Positions 6,201 to 15,818 are shown, counted from the stretch's first letter. The stretch: DNA of 48,727 nt from an uncultured Bacteroidales bacterium (GCA_902780495.1 CACZFM010000016.1:1-48727); one strand, 5' to 3'. Translations and numbers: made by a program. The notes: generated from the letters alone by a model not told the origin.

Positions 6201-8498
6201 ATGAAAAAGATTTCCGTTTTTGCCACAATGTTGGTATTGGCTCTTATTCCGTTTAACACGGTGTATGCTGATGGTTCGCCCAAACTGCGTGCAGATAATA
6301 TTGATGAGGTGCTGCAGGCGATGACCCTTCAAGAGAAAGTGGAATTGTTAGTGGGGCGTAGTGATGAAGAATTTGTCGGCTCTTCTGACCAGATGGGGCA
6401 TCAGATGCAATTTGTGGCAGGTGCTGCTGGTATCACAACCGCAATTCCTCGTTTGGGTATTCCCAATACGCTGTTCACAGACGGCCCTGCAGGTGTGCAT
6501 ATTGATGCCACTCGTGAGGGCGTTAACCGAACATTCTATGCCACAGGCTTTCCTGTCGGATCGTGTTTAGCATGTACTTGGAATACCGCCTTGGTGGAAG
6601 AAGTGGGTAAGGCTATCGGTAACGAGACGCGTGAGTATGGTTGTGATGTATTGCTCGGCCCCGGAATGAATATCCACCGCAACCCTCTTTGTGGCCGTAA
6701 TTTCGAGTATTACAGCGAAGATCCGTTTGTAACCGGCGAGATGGGAACGGCGCTGGTAAATGGCATTCAAAGCCAGGGTGTGGGAGTAAGTGCGAAACAC
6801 TATGCCGTTAATTCGCAAGAGACAGAACGTACCCGCGTGGATGAACAACTCAGCGAACGTGCTCTGCGTGAGATTTATCTCCGTGGTTTTGAACGTATGG
6901 TGAAAAAGTCACACCCCTGGACTATTATGTCGGCTTATAACCGTGTAAATGGAGTGTACGCCCAAGGTAATCATCATCTTTTGACGGAGATTTTGCGTGA
7001 CGAATGGGGATTTGACGGAATTGTAATGACAGACTGGATCGGGAAACGTGCTGATTTGCCGATTGAGCAAGTGCTGAATGCAGGCAATGAATTGATGATG
7101 CCGGGTTACAAAGTGCAAGAAGAGGATATATACAAGGCATTGGCAGAAGGTAGGTTGTCGCAAGATGTCTTGGATCGCAGTGTTCGTCGTATGTTGGAGT
7201 ACATTGTAAAAACTCCTCGCTTCAAAGGCTATAAGTTTAGCGATAATCCTGATTTGAAAGCCCATGCTGCCATCACGCGGCAAAGCAGTACGGAAGGTAT
7301 GGTGTTGCTTAAAAATAATGGTGCGTTGCCTTTTAACGAAAGTATTTTGGGAGAGTATGTGGCCTTGTTTGGTGTCTGCTCGTATGATTTCCTGTCGGGG
7401 GGTGTCGGCTCCGGTTGCGTGAATGTACCTTATGTAGTGGATATGGTTACAGGATTTAGCAATTATGATATCAAGACAACTCCTCAACTGACGGAGATAT
7501 ATCGCAAATATGTAGATTATGCAAAAGTAAAGTTGCAGATGGACAAAAATCCGCTGATGTGGTTCTTGGATCAGGGACAACCCAAATTGGATGAAATAGA
7601 AATCACCGAGCGTTGCATTCGTCACGAAGTCAATGAGGCACGTGCTGCAATTATTACCATCGGACGCCAAGCCGGAGAAGGAATCGATCGTGCTGTAGAA
7701 GGGGAATTTAATCTTAGTAGTTTGGAACGTAACATGATTCAACAGGTGAGCGATGTTTTCCACGAGCAAGGAAAACCTGTCGTGGTGGTTATTAACTCCG
7801 GTTCGGTGATAGAGACTGCATCGTGGCGCGATTTGGTGGATGCCATTCTGATGGCATGGCAACCCGGTGAAGAAGGTGGCAATGCTGTGGCTGATGTATT
7901 AGTAGGAAAGGCCAATCCTTCGGGGCGCCTGACCATGACATGGCCTATTTCAGTATATGACCACTGGTCCACGCGCAATTTCCCGCAAGACTATGACATG
8001 TATTCCTACCAGCGTTTGGAGAGCCGCAACCGTCCAATCAAAGGCATAACCTATACCAAGCATGAAGAAGGAATTTATGTGGGGTATCGCTATTTTGATA
8101 CATATCGTAAGGATGTGGCATATCCTTTCGGCTATGGATTGAGTTATACAACATTTGAGTATAGCAAGCCTGTTGTGAAACTCAAAGATGATGCTATCGA
8201 AGTGAAAGTGACGGTAACCAATACGGGCAACGTGGCAGGCAAGGAAGTTGTGCAAGTGTACGTGCATGCACCTGAAGGCGGGATGGACAAACCTGCAAAG
8301 GAATTGAAAGCTTTTGCTAAGACAGGAATGTTAGCGGCAGGCGAAAAAGAAACGCTGACCATGACGATTGCCAAAGAAGATCTCGCTTCCTATGATGAGA
8401 CAGCAAAAGCGTGGGTTGTTGCTCCCGGAGAATATACATTCATGACTGCTCAAAACGTCAACGATGTGAAAGGAGAGGCAAAGCTAATGCTCAAATAA
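6201..8498 (+). CDS. secreted glycoside hydrolase family 3 (beta-glucosidase-like)
   Basis: A 765-residue exported GH3 enzyme that removes sugars from non-reducing ends of beta-glycosides, probably in the periplasm. A signal peptide (MKKISVFATMLVLALIPFNTVYA) is followed by the N-terminal TIM-barrel domain with the substrate-binding KHYAVNSQETER segment and the nucleophile Asp278 in MTDW, then the alpha/beta sandwich domain (about 380-600) and a C-terminal fibronectin-III-like domain with the PFGYGLSYT hallmark. No SusCD pair or sugar regulator is adjacent, so it does not look like part of a polysaccharide utilisation locus. The exact substrate (glucoside, xyloside or other) cannot be told. 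Confidence 0.92.
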   Translation: MKKISVFATMLVLALIPFNTVYADGSPKLRADNIDEVLQAMTLQEKVELLVGRSDEEFVGSSDQMGHQMQFVAGAAGITTAIPRLGIPNTLFTDGPAGVHIDATREGVNRTFYATGFPVGSCLACTWNTALVEEVGKAIGNETREYGCDVLLGPGMNIHRNPLCGRNFEYYSEDPFVTGEMGTALVNGIQSQGVGVSAKHYAVNSQETERTRVDEQLSERALREIYLRGFERMVKKSHPWTIMSAYNRVNGVYAQGNHHLLTEILRDEWGFDGIVMTDWIGKRADLPIEQVLNAGNELMMPGYKVQEEDIYKALAEGRLSQDVLDRSVRRMLEYIVKTPRFKGYKFSDNPDLKAHAAITRQSSTEGMVLLKNNGALPFNESILGEYVALFGVCSYDFLSGGVGSGCVNVPYVVDMVTGFSNYDIKTTPQLTEIYRKYVDYAKVKLQMDKNPLMWFLDQGQPKLDEIEITERCIRHEVNEARAAIITIGRQAGEGIDRAVEGEFNLSSLERNMIQQVSDVFHEQGKPVVVVINSGSVIETASWRDLVDAILMAWQPGEEGGNAVADVLVGKANPSGRLTMTWPISVYDHWSTRNFPQDYDMYSYQRLESRNRPIKGITYTKHEEGIYVGYRYFDTYRKDVAYPFGYGLSYTTFEYSKPVVKLKDDAIEVKVTVTNTGNVAGKEVVQVYVHAPEGGMDKPAKELKAFAKTGMLAAGEKETLTMTIAKEDLASYDETAKAWVVAPGEYTFMTAQNVNDVKGEAKLMLK

Positions 8499-8508
8499 TG
8501 CTAATGTG

Positions 8509-9234
8509 ATGTATATGGAACACATCTCGAAAGCACACATTAAGCGTATACGGAGTCTGCAACAGAAGAAGTTCAGGGATGAATTGGGCTTGTTCGTGGC
8601 TGAAGGGGATAAATGTATCAATGAATTGCGTGAGGCGTTTGCGTTAGAGGCTCTGGTCAGTCGTGACAATGCTACCGATTTGGAAATTGCCCAAATGTCT
8701 TCTCTTCGCACACCGCAAGGCACCTTGGCTGTATTTCGGCAAAAGCATTATGATAATGAAATGCCGCAGGGAGCCTTGTCGTTGGTTCTTGATGGCATTC
8801 AGGATCCCGGTAATTTGGGCACCATTCTGCGTACTGCCGATTGGTTCGGGATAAGTGATGTGTATTGTTCTTTCCTGACCGCGGATTGTTATTCACCCAA
8901 AGTAGTACAATCTACCATGGGCGCGCTTGCCCGCGTGCGCGTCCACTATGTGGATGTGCCTTTGTGGATCGACGAATGGAAAACGGCCAATCCGAATGGT
9001 AATGTCTATGGCACATTGTTGGACGGAAAGAATATGTACTTGCCGGAAGCTGTTCCTGACAAAAAGCACGGACTTGTTATAATGGGTAATGAAGGAAACG
9101 GTATCTCTACCGCTGTGCGCGAACGTATTACGCACCCGATCTTTATTCCGAAAACGGAAGCAGGGGGTGGGGAGAGTTTGAATGTTGCCATTGCAACGGC
9201 CATTGTCTTGGCGGAGTTCTGTCGGATGGGCTAA
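8509..9234 (+). CDS. TrmH/SpoU-family RNA 2'-O-methyltransferase
   Basis: SPOUT-fold RNA ribose methyltransferase of about 241 residues. An N-terminal RNA-binding substrate domain (KRIRSLQQKKFRDE...FVAEGDK) leads into the knotted catalytic domain with motif 1 DPGNLGTILRTADWFG, motif 2 IMGNEGNGIS and motif 3 IPKTEAGGGESLNVAIA, which bind S-adenosylmethionine. GTG 8506 and ATG 8515 are alternative starts. It follows the GH3 gene by about 10 bp and precedes nadD by 13 bp, so the three are probably cotranscribed. Whether it modifies tRNA or 23S rRNA cannot be decided here. Confidence 0.9.
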   Translation: MYMEHISKAHIKRIRSLQQKKFRDELGLFVAEGDKCINELREAFALEALVSRDNATDLEIAQMSSLRTPQGTLAVFRQKHYDNEMPQGALSLVLDGIQDPGNLGTILRTADWFGISDVYCSFLTADCYSPKVVQSTMGALARVRVHYVDVPLWIDEWKTANPNGNVYGTLLDGKNMYLPEAVPDKKHGLVIMGNEGNGISTAVRERITHPIFIPKTEAGGGESLNVAIATAIVLAEFCRMG

Positions 9235-9247
9235 TTAAGGATATACT

Positions 9248-9775
9248 ATGGTACGGGCAATTTACGGAGGGTCGTTCAATCCTATTCATTGGGGACATTT
9301 AGGATTGGCTCGTTGGGTGGTGGAGCATACGGATGTGGAAGAGTTGTGGTTGATGGTAACACCCAATAATCCTCTGAAAGATAAGACGATATTGACATCT
9401 GAAGAATCTCGTTATGAGGCGGCTAAAGCGGCTGTGGAACGGGAAGGACTGAATGGTGTCATCGTTTCTGATTTTGAGTTCTCGCTGCCTCGTCCCAATT
9501 ATACGGCACAAACGTTGAGGTATTTGTCGGCGCGTTATCCGAATGATGAATGGGTCTTGCTGATTGGAGAAGACAATTGGCGGCTTTTTCCGCAGTGGCG
9601 AGAGTGGATGTGGATATTGGAAAACTACAGAGTGCTTGTTTATCCTCGTCATTCAGATGATGGTGTGTCATTTTCACTTCCGGAAGGGAAAGTAAAAAAT
9701 GTGCAGTATCTTGCACAGGCTCCGTATTTTGATATATCTTCCACGCAAATTCGCGAAAAAATGAAAAATAAGTAA
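9248..9775 (+). CDS. nadD: nicotinate-nucleotide adenylyltransferase
   Basis: A 175-residue NadD that joins ATP and nicotinate mononucleotide to make deamido-NAD in NAD synthesis. The nucleotidyltransferase signature YGGSFNPIHWGHL is at the N-terminus, and ISSTQIR near the C-terminus matches the SSTxIR motif. Length is slightly below the usual 190-210. In other Bacteroidales nadD often follows yicC-gmk; here those genes are just upstream but on the opposite strand, with the GH3 and TrmH genes between. Confidence 0.95.
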   Translation: MVRAIYGGSFNPIHWGHLGLARWVVEHTDVEELWLMVTPNNPLKDKTILTSEESRYEAAKAAVEREGLNGVIVSDFEFSLPRPNYTAQTLRYLSARYPNDEWVLLIGEDNWRLFPQWREWMWILENYRVLVYPRHSDDGVSFSLPEGKVKNVQYLAQAPYFDISSTQIREKMKNK

Positions 9776-9792
9776 TGTTTTGCGAGTTTTTA

Positions 9793-9825
9793 TTTGGAAA
9801 TTCCAAAACATTGTAGTATCTTTGC
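9793..9825 (+). promoter_or_regulatory. promoter of the small HTH-like gene
   Basis: TTTG 9793-9796, 20 bp, TATCTTTGC 9817-9825, between the nadD stop and the ATG at 9851. Confidence 0.85.
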
Positions 9826-9850
9826 ACCAAATTTGAAAATAACTGAAGAT

Positions 9851-10099
9851 ATGATTAGAACAACATTCAATCGTTTGCGCGAGGTGAAAGATAGCCTTCC
9901 TCACGGAAGTATGGACGTAATTGCCAATGAACTTGGTGTTTCTGCTGAAACGGTCAGAGACTTTTTTAGAGGTTCAGATGCTTCTGTGAATGGTTATCAC
10001 ATTGAGCCGGGGCCCGATGGCGGTATCGTTACGATGGACGATACGCGTATTCTCGAAGTGGCTTTGCGTATCGCGTGGGCAACCAAGAATGCGCTTTAA
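9851..10099 (+). CDS. small helix-turn-helix-like protein
   Basis: An 82-residue protein starting MIRTTFNRLREVKDSLP. The segment MDVIANELGVSAETVRDFFRG has the pattern of a helix-turn-helix, so DNA binding is likely but unproven. A longer frame starting at 9794 overlaps the promoter and is rejected. The gene has its own strong promoter. Its family is not named here with certainty; small proteins of this type occur singly in Bacteroidales. Confidence 0.7.
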   Translation: MIRTTFNRLREVKDSLPHGSMDVIANELGVSAETVRDFFRGSDASVNGYHIEPGPDGGIVTMDDTRILEVALRIAWATKNAL

Positions 10100-10120
10100 G
10101 CCTTTCGTCCTTTTGGGCAT

Positions 10121-10142
10121 GTGAGAGTGGCGTGAGAGTGGC
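10121..10142 (+). repeat. 11-bp perfect tandem duplication
   Basis: GTGAGAGTGGC occurs twice back to back (10121-10131 and 10132-10142) just after the small HTH-like gene. It forms no hairpin. It looks like a recent slippage product. Confidence 0.75.
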
Positions 10143-10229
10143 CGATTAAGGAAAATGAAACAAGGCTGCACCCTGAATGTTTTTCGGAGTGCAGAAGTGG
10201 TGTGTATGAATTAGGATAGTACAGCAGAT

Positions 10230-11243
10230 ATGGGTAAAAAACAATTGTGGATTGCTTTGGGCTTGGTGCTTTTTGGCGCAGTAATGCTCTTCTGGCCGCA
10301 GGATGAAGATGCGGAAAAGCGCTATTTCAGAAATGAAGGTTTTGTCTTCGGAACTACATATTCTATCCAATATGAGGCTGAAGCGGATTTGTCCGTGCAA
10401 ATCAAGGGGGCTTTGGATGCTGTAGATACATCCCTATCGATGTTTAATGAGCAATCGGTATTGTCTCGTATCAATCGTAATGAAGCGGTAGAGACTACCG
10501 GTGACTTTGAAAAAGTATATCTTGTCGCTCGTGAAGTGTCGGAGGTTAGTGGCGGCGCATTGGATATTACGATTGCACCATTGGTCAATCTTTGGGGATT
10601 TGGCTTGAAGCATCGGGAACATGTCACACCGGCTATGGTGGATAGTCTTTTGCCGTTGGTGAACTATCAGGGAATAACTTTGGACAATCACCATATTTCG
10701 AAAACAAATCCTGCCATCACATTGGACTGCGGTGCGGTGGCTAAAGGTTATGGATGCGACAAAGTGGTGGAAGTGTTGCGCGCGAATGGCGTGGAGAATC
10801 TGCTGGTTGAGATAGGAGGTGAGGTGGTGGCCATCGGTAAAAACAGCAAAGGGCAACCGTGGACAATCGGCATTACCAAGCCAATGGACGATCCTGTCGG
10901 AGAACAGCGTAATCTTCAGGATATTGTGCAGACGGAATACATTTGCATGGCCACTTCGGGTAACTATCGAAATTTCTATTACGATGGTTCTGAACGCCGC
11001 AGTCATACCATTGACCCGCGCACGGGATATCCTGTCACACACAACCTCTTGGCGGCAACAGTTGTGGCAGAAAATTGCGCCCGTGCAGATGCGCTTGCCA
11101 CAGCGTGTATGGTATTAGGGGCAGATGAGGCTGTGAAAATGATTGACCATTTGGACGATGCTGCTTGTTATCTAATCGTCTCCGGACAGGATGGATTTGA
11201 GGTGTTGCATAGCGCAAAATGGACGCTTACAGAGAAAAATTAA
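10230..11243 (+). CDS. apbE: FAD:protein FMN transferase
   Basis: A 337-residue ApbE flavin transferase, which attaches FMN from FAD to threonine residues of target proteins such as the RnfG and Nqr subunits, outside the cytoplasm. An N-terminal membrane segment (LWIALGLVLFGAVMLFW) anchors it; there is no lipobox cysteine. Family motifs are LDCGAVAKGYGCD, ATSGNYRNFY and HTIDPRTGYPV, followed by the metal-binding ADALATACMVLG region. No Rnf or Nqr genes are in the window. No promoter is visible right upstream, so it may be read through from the small gene before it. Confidence 0.95.
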   Translation: MGKKQLWIALGLVLFGAVMLFWPQDEDAEKRYFRNEGFVFGTTYSIQYEAEADLSVQIKGALDAVDTSLSMFNEQSVLSRINRNEAVETTGDFEKVYLVAREVSEVSGGALDITIAPLVNLWGFGLKHREHVTPAMVDSLLPLVNYQGITLDNHHISKTNPAITLDCGAVAKGYGCDKVVEVLRANGVENLLVEIGGEVVAIGKNSKGQPWTIGITKPMDDPVGEQRNLQDIVQTEYICMATSGNYRNFYYDGSERRSHTIDPRTGYPVTHNLLAATVVAENCARADALATACMVLGADEAVKMIDHLDDAACYLIVSGQDGFEVLHSAKWTLTEKN

Positions 11244-11250
11244 AAAAATA

Positions 11251-11283
11251 TTTGCACAATTCAAAAAAAAGCAGTACTTTTGC
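11251..11283 (+). promoter_or_regulatory. promoter of the bamD-rpoZ-coaBC operon
   Basis: TTTG 11251-11254, 20 bp, TACTTTTGC 11275-11283, 22 bp before the bamD ATG. Confidence 0.85.
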
Positions 11284-11305
11284 AGGCTATTTCGCAAGTT
11301 GAAGA

Positions 11306-12115
11306 ATGAAACGATACACTTACATATTGCTCTTTTTGCTCTTGCTCTTGCCTTCATGTGGAGAGTATCAGCAGGTCTTGAAGTCGAAAGACCCTGAATA
11401 CAAATACCAGATGGCATTGCAGTATTTCGAGCAAGGAAAGTATGTCCGTTCACAAACTTTGTTGGACGATGTTGCCCCTTATTACAAGGGTACTGAGCGT
11501 GCGCAGGATGTGATTATTTATCAGGCGCGTAGTTACATGGGGCAGAAGTCGTACACATCGGCAGCGGAGTATTATTCGGCATACTTGCGTAACTATCCTA
11601 AAGGCAAGTATTCCGTAGAGGCTTGCTATCAGGTGGGGCATTGTTATTATCTGGATGCACCGGATGCACGCCTTGACCAAGAGATTACTTATCAGGCCAT
11701 TGATGCGTTCCAACTCTTCATAGAAACCTATCCCGAAAGTCCGTACATGGCGCAGGCGTACAAAGAGCAGAATGAGATGTACGACAAGTTGGCATACAAA
11801 GAGATGCTTAATGCCCGCCTATACTATAATCTGGGTACCTATCTCGGCAATAACTACCAGAGTGCTATCATTACGGCCAAGAATGCCCTGAAAAACTATC
11901 CGAGTAACTCCTATCAGGAAGAGTTGAATTGGATCATTCTCCGAAGCAAGTATCAGGAGATGGTCAACTCTCTGGAGAGCAAGAAAGTGGAGCGTGCCAG
12001 GGATGCGGATGATGAATGTTACAGTTTTCTCACCGAGTTTCCGGAGAGCAAGCATCGGAGTCTGGCCGAAAAGATGGCGAAAGATATTAACAAAGTGTTG
12101 AAGAAACAGAACTAA
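11306..12115 (+). CDS. bamD: outer-membrane assembly lipoprotein BamD
   Basis: A 269-residue lipoprotein with lipobox LPSC (Cys18) and TPR-like helices, starting YKYQMALQYFEQGKYVRSQTLLDDV, the BamD/YfiO pattern. BamD is the essential scaffold lipoprotein of the BAM complex that inserts beta-barrel proteins, such as the TonB receptor encoded in this same operon. It is followed 13 bp later by rpoZ, the usual Bacteroidales order bamD-rpoZ-coaBC. Confidence 0.95.
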   Translation: MKRYTYILLFLLLLLPSCGEYQQVLKSKDPEYKYQMALQYFEQGKYVRSQTLLDDVAPYYKGTERAQDVIIYQARSYMGQKSYTSAAEYYSAYLRNYPKGKYSVEACYQVGHCYYLDAPDARLDQEITYQAIDAFQLFIETYPESPYMAQAYKEQNEMYDKLAYKEMLNARLYYNLGTYLGNNYQSAIITAKNALKNYPSNSYQEELNWIILRSKYQEMVNSLESKKVERARDADDECYSFLTEFPESKHRSLAEKMAKDINKVLKKQN

Positions 12116-12128
12116 ACGATATATAATT

Positions 12129-12461
12129 ATGGATTATAAGAAAACGAAAGCACCTACCAATACGGTGACTCGCGACATGAATCAGTTGACCGAGAAAATT
12201 GGCAATGTCTATGAAACGGTGGCCATCGTGGCAAAGCGTTCCAATCAGATTGCAAGTTCCTTGAAGCGTGAGTTGGATGCCAAACTGCAAGATTTCTCCA
12301 TTCCGCAGGATGCGATTGATGAAACTTTTGTCAATCGTGAGCAGATTGAAATCAGCCGTAGTTATGAGCGTTTGCCGAAGCCTACGCTGATCGCAACGCA
12401 GGAATTGGTAGACGACCAGCTTATCTTCCGCACAACCAGCAAGGACGACCAGTTGAAATAA
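12129..12461 (+). CDS. rpoZ: RNA polymerase omega subunit (Bacteroidetes Rpb6-type)
   Basis: A 110-residue protein with the omega/Rpb6 segment GNVYETVAIVAKRSNQIASSLKRELDAKL. In Bacteroidetes the omega subunit is longer and divergent from the E. coli form, and lies between bamD and coaBC as here. Omega aids assembly of the beta' subunit into RNA polymerase. Confidence 0.88.
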   Translation: MDYKKTKAPTNTVTRDMNQLTEKIGNVYETVAIVAKRSNQIASSLKRELDAKLQDFSIPQDAIDETFVNREQIEISRSYERLPKPTLIATQELVDDQLIFRTTSKDDQLK

Positions 12462-12474
12462 TAGTCTCCCTTTT

Positions 12475-13683
12475 ATGGCTTGTTTGCAAGGTAAACATGT
12501 CTTGGTGGGTATAAGCGGCGGTATTGCCGCTTATAAGATACCCGAATTGTTACGCCTGTTGGTCAAACAAGGGGCGGAAGTTAGGGTTACAACCACTGCG
12601 AACGCCCTGCACTTTGTTACCGAACTTACGCTTCGTACGCTCAGCGGACACGAAGTCTATAGCGATGTATTTGCGGCTGTCAATGCGCATTCCACTGAAC
12701 ATATCTCTTTGCCGGATTGGGCGGATGTGATGTTGGTGGCTCCTGCCACGGAAAATGTCCTTTGTAAAATGGCAGCGGGTATTGCCGATGATGCGCTTAC
12801 CACAACTATTGCCGCCTCAGTCGCCCGTATTCCTGTTATCGTGGCACCTGCCATGAACGACAAGATGTATGACAATCCGGCGACGCAGAATGCTTTGCGT
12901 ACCCTCTCTTCTTGGGATGGGGTTACGGTGCTCGACTGTGCCGAAGGGTTCTTAGCATGTGGAACAACGGGAAAGGGTAGGATGCAGGAGATTGATGTTC
13001 TGTTGGAGGCCGTTATTGCTGCCCTTACCCCGAAAACAATGCTTGGCAAACATGTTTTGCTTACTGCCGGACCTACGCGTGAACCCCTGGATCCGGTGCG
13101 TTATCTAAGCAACTATTCTACGGGAAAGATGGGTTATGCGCTGGCGCGCGAGTGTCTCCGCCGCGGGGCGGAAGTCACGTTGGTTAGCGGACCATGTACG
13201 GCTTCATTAGAGGGAATTACTACGCATCCTCGTTTGCATTTTGTGCCTGTTCAAACGGCGGCCGAAATGTATCAGGCGGCAATGGACGCATGGCATGTCG
13301 CCGACTGTGCCATCCTTTCTGCAGCCGTCGCGGATTTTACACCCCTTGAGGTGGCGGAACAGAAACGCAAGAAAGTGGCAGGACAAACCACTATGGCATT
13401 GCAATTTACACTCACGCATGATATCGCCGCCGAATTAGGTCGAACCAAGCGACCAAACCAGCAACTCATTGGCTTTGCTTTGGAAACAGAGCATGAGCAG
13501 GATAATGCCTTGAAGAAGTTGCGCGCTAAGAATCTGGATATGATTGTCCTCAATTCTTTGCGCGATGCAGGAGCTGGATTTGGTTGTGACACCAATAAAG
13601 TCACGCTTCTCCGTGCGGATGGTTCTCGAACCGACTTGCCGCTTATGGATAAGCAGGAGGTGGCGGCGGCCATACTGACATGA
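12475..13683 (+). CDS. coaBC: bifunctional phosphopantothenoylcysteine decarboxylase/phosphopantothenate-cysteine ligase
   Basis: A 402-residue fusion that makes 4'-phosphopantetheine in coenzyme A synthesis. The N-terminal flavin-dependent CoaC part has GISGGIAAYK, PAMNDKMYDNPA and the clamp CGTTGKGRM; the C-terminal CoaB part begins TAGPTREPLDPVRYLSNYSTGKMG. Its stop overlaps the next gene's start by 4 bp (ATGA, 13680-13683), so translation of the TonB receptor is coupled to it. The next CoA step in this window, coaE, is far away at 37842. Confidence 0.97.
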   Translation: MACLQGKHVLVGISGGIAAYKIPELLRLLVKQGAEVRVTTTANALHFVTELTLRTLSGHEVYSDVFAAVNAHSTEHISLPDWADVMLVAPATENVLCKMAAGIADDALTTTIAASVARIPVIVAPAMNDKMYDNPATQNALRTLSSWDGVTVLDCAEGFLACGTTGKGRMQEIDVLLEAVIAALTPKTMLGKHVLLTAGPTREPLDPVRYLSNYSTGKMGYALARECLRRGAEVTLVSGPCTASLEGITTHPRLHFVPVQTAAEMYQAAMDAWHVADCAILSAAVADFTPLEVAEQKRKKVAGQTTMALQFTLTHDIAAELGRTKRPNQQLIGFALETEHEQDNALKKLRAKNLDMIVLNSLRDAGAGFGCDTNKVTLLRADGSRTDLPLMDKQEVAAAILT

Positions 13684-15815
13684 TCGTTTTTCAGCGTTCA
13701 TATTTATTGCTCTTTTTGCTGCTTTTTCCCTGCGCTTATACAAGTGCGCAGTCTGCTCTCGTGCAGACCGATTTAGATAGAGCTGTAGATAGCATTGCGC
13801 GACAGTTTGCCTTGGACGAAGTTACGGTCTCTGCGCGTCGTCGTGAAGAACCTGTCATTCCTGTTCAGAAGTTGCAGGGCGCAAGGTTGGAGGGACTTTC
13901 TACGCAAAGCGTAGCCGATGCTGTGCGTTATTTTTCCGGCGTACAAATCAAGGACTATGGCGGAGTAGGGGGGCTGAAGACGGTGGATGTGCGCTCTATG
14001 GGTACGAACCATCTTGGCGTTTTCTATGATGGGATAGAAATTGGCAACGCGCAGAACGGCACCGTTGATTTGGGCAAGTTCTCCATGGATAATATTGAAG
14101 AAATAGCCCTGTATAATGGCCAGAAATCCGAAATCTTCCAGTCTGCAAAAGACTATGGCTCGGCGGGTACGCTGTATATCAAGACGAGGCGTCCTCGCTT
14201 CGCACCTGACAAACGCTTCAACCTCAATATCACGATGAAAGCCGGCACTTTCGGGCTGGCCAATCCGTCTGTTCTTTATGAGCAGAAGATTACCGATAAT
14301 ATTCATTTCTCTGCAAATGCCGAATATACTTATGCGCACGGACGATATCATTTCCGTTATCGCAAATTGCGGCGGGATGGCTCGGTCGCATGGGATACTA
14401 CGGCTGTGCGTCAGAATGGAGATGTCAATGCTTGGCGTGCAGAAATGGGATTCTTTGGCTATCTGCCGGAAGGGAAATGGCATATCAAAGGCTATTTCTA
14501 TACCAGCCAAAAGGGTATACCCGGTGCCATTATCAACAATGTGTGGAAGAACTCTCAGCGCCAGTGGGATCGCAATGCCTTTGTGCAGGGAAATTTCACG
14601 CAGCGCATCACCCGTGGATATGATTTCCAGTTTAATGCCAAGTATTCCAACGATTGGATGCGTTACCTCAATCCGGATACAACGCTCATGTATATTGACA
14701 ATTCTTTCACCCAGCAGGAAGTCTATCTTAGCATGGCGCATCGGTTGGCGATTGTTGGGGTCAAGGGCTTTGTTTCCCACAACGAACTCAATTGGGATAT
14801 CGCGCTCTCTGCTGATTGGCAGTGGAATAGTCTGAACGGAAACCTTGTCAACTTTGTTTTCCCTGAACGTAACACAGTCCTTGCAGCTGCGGCTACGCAA
14901 CTCGATTGGAAATATATCAAGGCGCAAGCCAGTGTCTTGGGGACATTTGTCTTTGACAAGATTCATCAGCCTACGCTCACTACGCCTACCGCTTTCAAAC
15001 AAGATCCCCAGTTTACGCCTGCCGTTTTCTTGACGGTGCATCCCTATCTGGAAGACCTTTATCTGCGTGCTTTCTATAAACGCATTTTCCGTATGCCTAC
15101 GTTCAACGATTTGTATTACACCGATGTCGGTAATATATCTTTGCGCCCTGAATATACCACGCAATACGACGGCGGAGCGGAGTATACCAAAACCTGGGCG
15201 CGGGGCATTTGCCGTGCTGTCGATTTGAAAGTGGATGGCTATTTCAATCAGGTTAAAAACAAGATTGTCGCCATTCCCAAAGGCAACGGTCAGTATCGCT
15301 GGCAGATGATGAACCTTGGCTACGTTGAGATACGGGGTTGCGATGTCAATGCATCCACCACGCTTTGCCTTTACGGAAACCGTGCTGCTTCGGCGCATCA
15401 GTTGCTGCTCACCGTTGCTACGGCTTATACCTACCAGAAAGCGCAGGATTTCACGGATCCTCAGGAGATTACCTACGGCGGACAGATAGCCTATATACCA
15501 TGGCACAGCGGCTCTGCTACCGCTAATCTCCAGTGGTTCTTTGGCGGACGGGTTCTCTCCTTCAATTATTCTTTTATTTACGTCGGGGAGCGCTATCATA
15601 ATTCCGCAAACATCCTTGCCAACCATGAGCAACCATGGTACACCCACGATGTCAGTCTTTCTTGCGAACTGCCTATTGCCCGTACAGCAAAACTTTCGCC
15701 GCGTCTGCACCTGGCCGTGGAAATAAACAATATGCTCAATCAGCAGTACGATGTCATTCTCAACTATCCCATGCCTGGCATCAACGGGAAAGGCATTGTC
15801 AAAATCATTATCTGA
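13680..15815 (+). CDS. TonB-dependent outer-membrane receptor, candidate BtuB-type
   Basis: A 711-residue TonB-dependent receptor with a signal peptide ending TSAQS, a short TonB-box-like region (LDEVTVSARR), a plug domain (about 50-165, with VDVRSMGTNHLGVFYDGIEIGNAQNG) and a C-terminal beta-barrel. It lacks the carboxypeptidase-regulatory N-terminal extension of SusC proteins, which fits a small-molecule receptor. The neighbour is a beta-propeller surface lipoprotein; that pairing is known for BtuB-BtuG vitamin B12 uptake in Bacteroides. No cobalamin riboswitch can precede it because it overlaps coaBC. Specificity for corrinoids is inference; another cofactor or siderophore is possible. Confidence 0.85.
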   Translation: MIVFQRSYLLLFLLLFPCAYTSAQSALVQTDLDRAVDSIARQFALDEVTVSARRREEPVIPVQKLQGARLEGLSTQSVADAVRYFSGVQIKDYGGVGGLKTVDVRSMGTNHLGVFYDGIEIGNAQNGTVDLGKFSMDNIEEIALYNGQKSEIFQSAKDYGSAGTLYIKTRRPRFAPDKRFNLNITMKAGTFGLANPSVLYEQKITDNIHFSANAEYTYAHGRYHFRYRKLRRDGSVAWDTTAVRQNGDVNAWRAEMGFFGYLPEGKWHIKGYFYTSQKGIPGAIINNVWKNSQRQWDRNAFVQGNFTQRITRGYDFQFNAKYSNDWMRYLNPDTTLMYIDNSFTQQEVYLSMAHRLAIVGVKGFVSHNELNWDIALSADWQWNSLNGNLVNFVFPERNTVLAAAATQLDWKYIKAQASVLGTFVFDKIHQPTLTTPTAFKQDPQFTPAVFLTVHPYLEDLYLRAFYKRIFRMPTFNDLYYTDVGNISLRPEYTTQYDGGAEYTKTWARGICRAVDLKVDGYFNQVKNKIVAIPKGNGQYRWQMMNLGYVEIRGCDVNASTTLCLYGNRAASAHQLLLTVATAYTYQKAQDFTDPQEITYGGQIAYIPWHSGSATANLQWFFGGRVLSFNYSFIYVGERYHNSANILANHEQPWYTHDVSLSCELPIARTAKLSPRLHLAVEINNMLNQQYDVILNYPMPGINGKGIVKIII

Positions 15816-15818
15816 ACG

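Noticed and set aside
6900..7862. Long minus-strand frame within the GH3 gene
   Set aside because: It is antisense to the conserved catalytic region of the GH3 enzyme and shows no domain.
13500..13680. Cobalamin riboswitch upstream of the candidate BtuB gene
   Set aside because: The upstream DNA is coaBC coding sequence with a 4-bp overlap, leaving no room for a leader.
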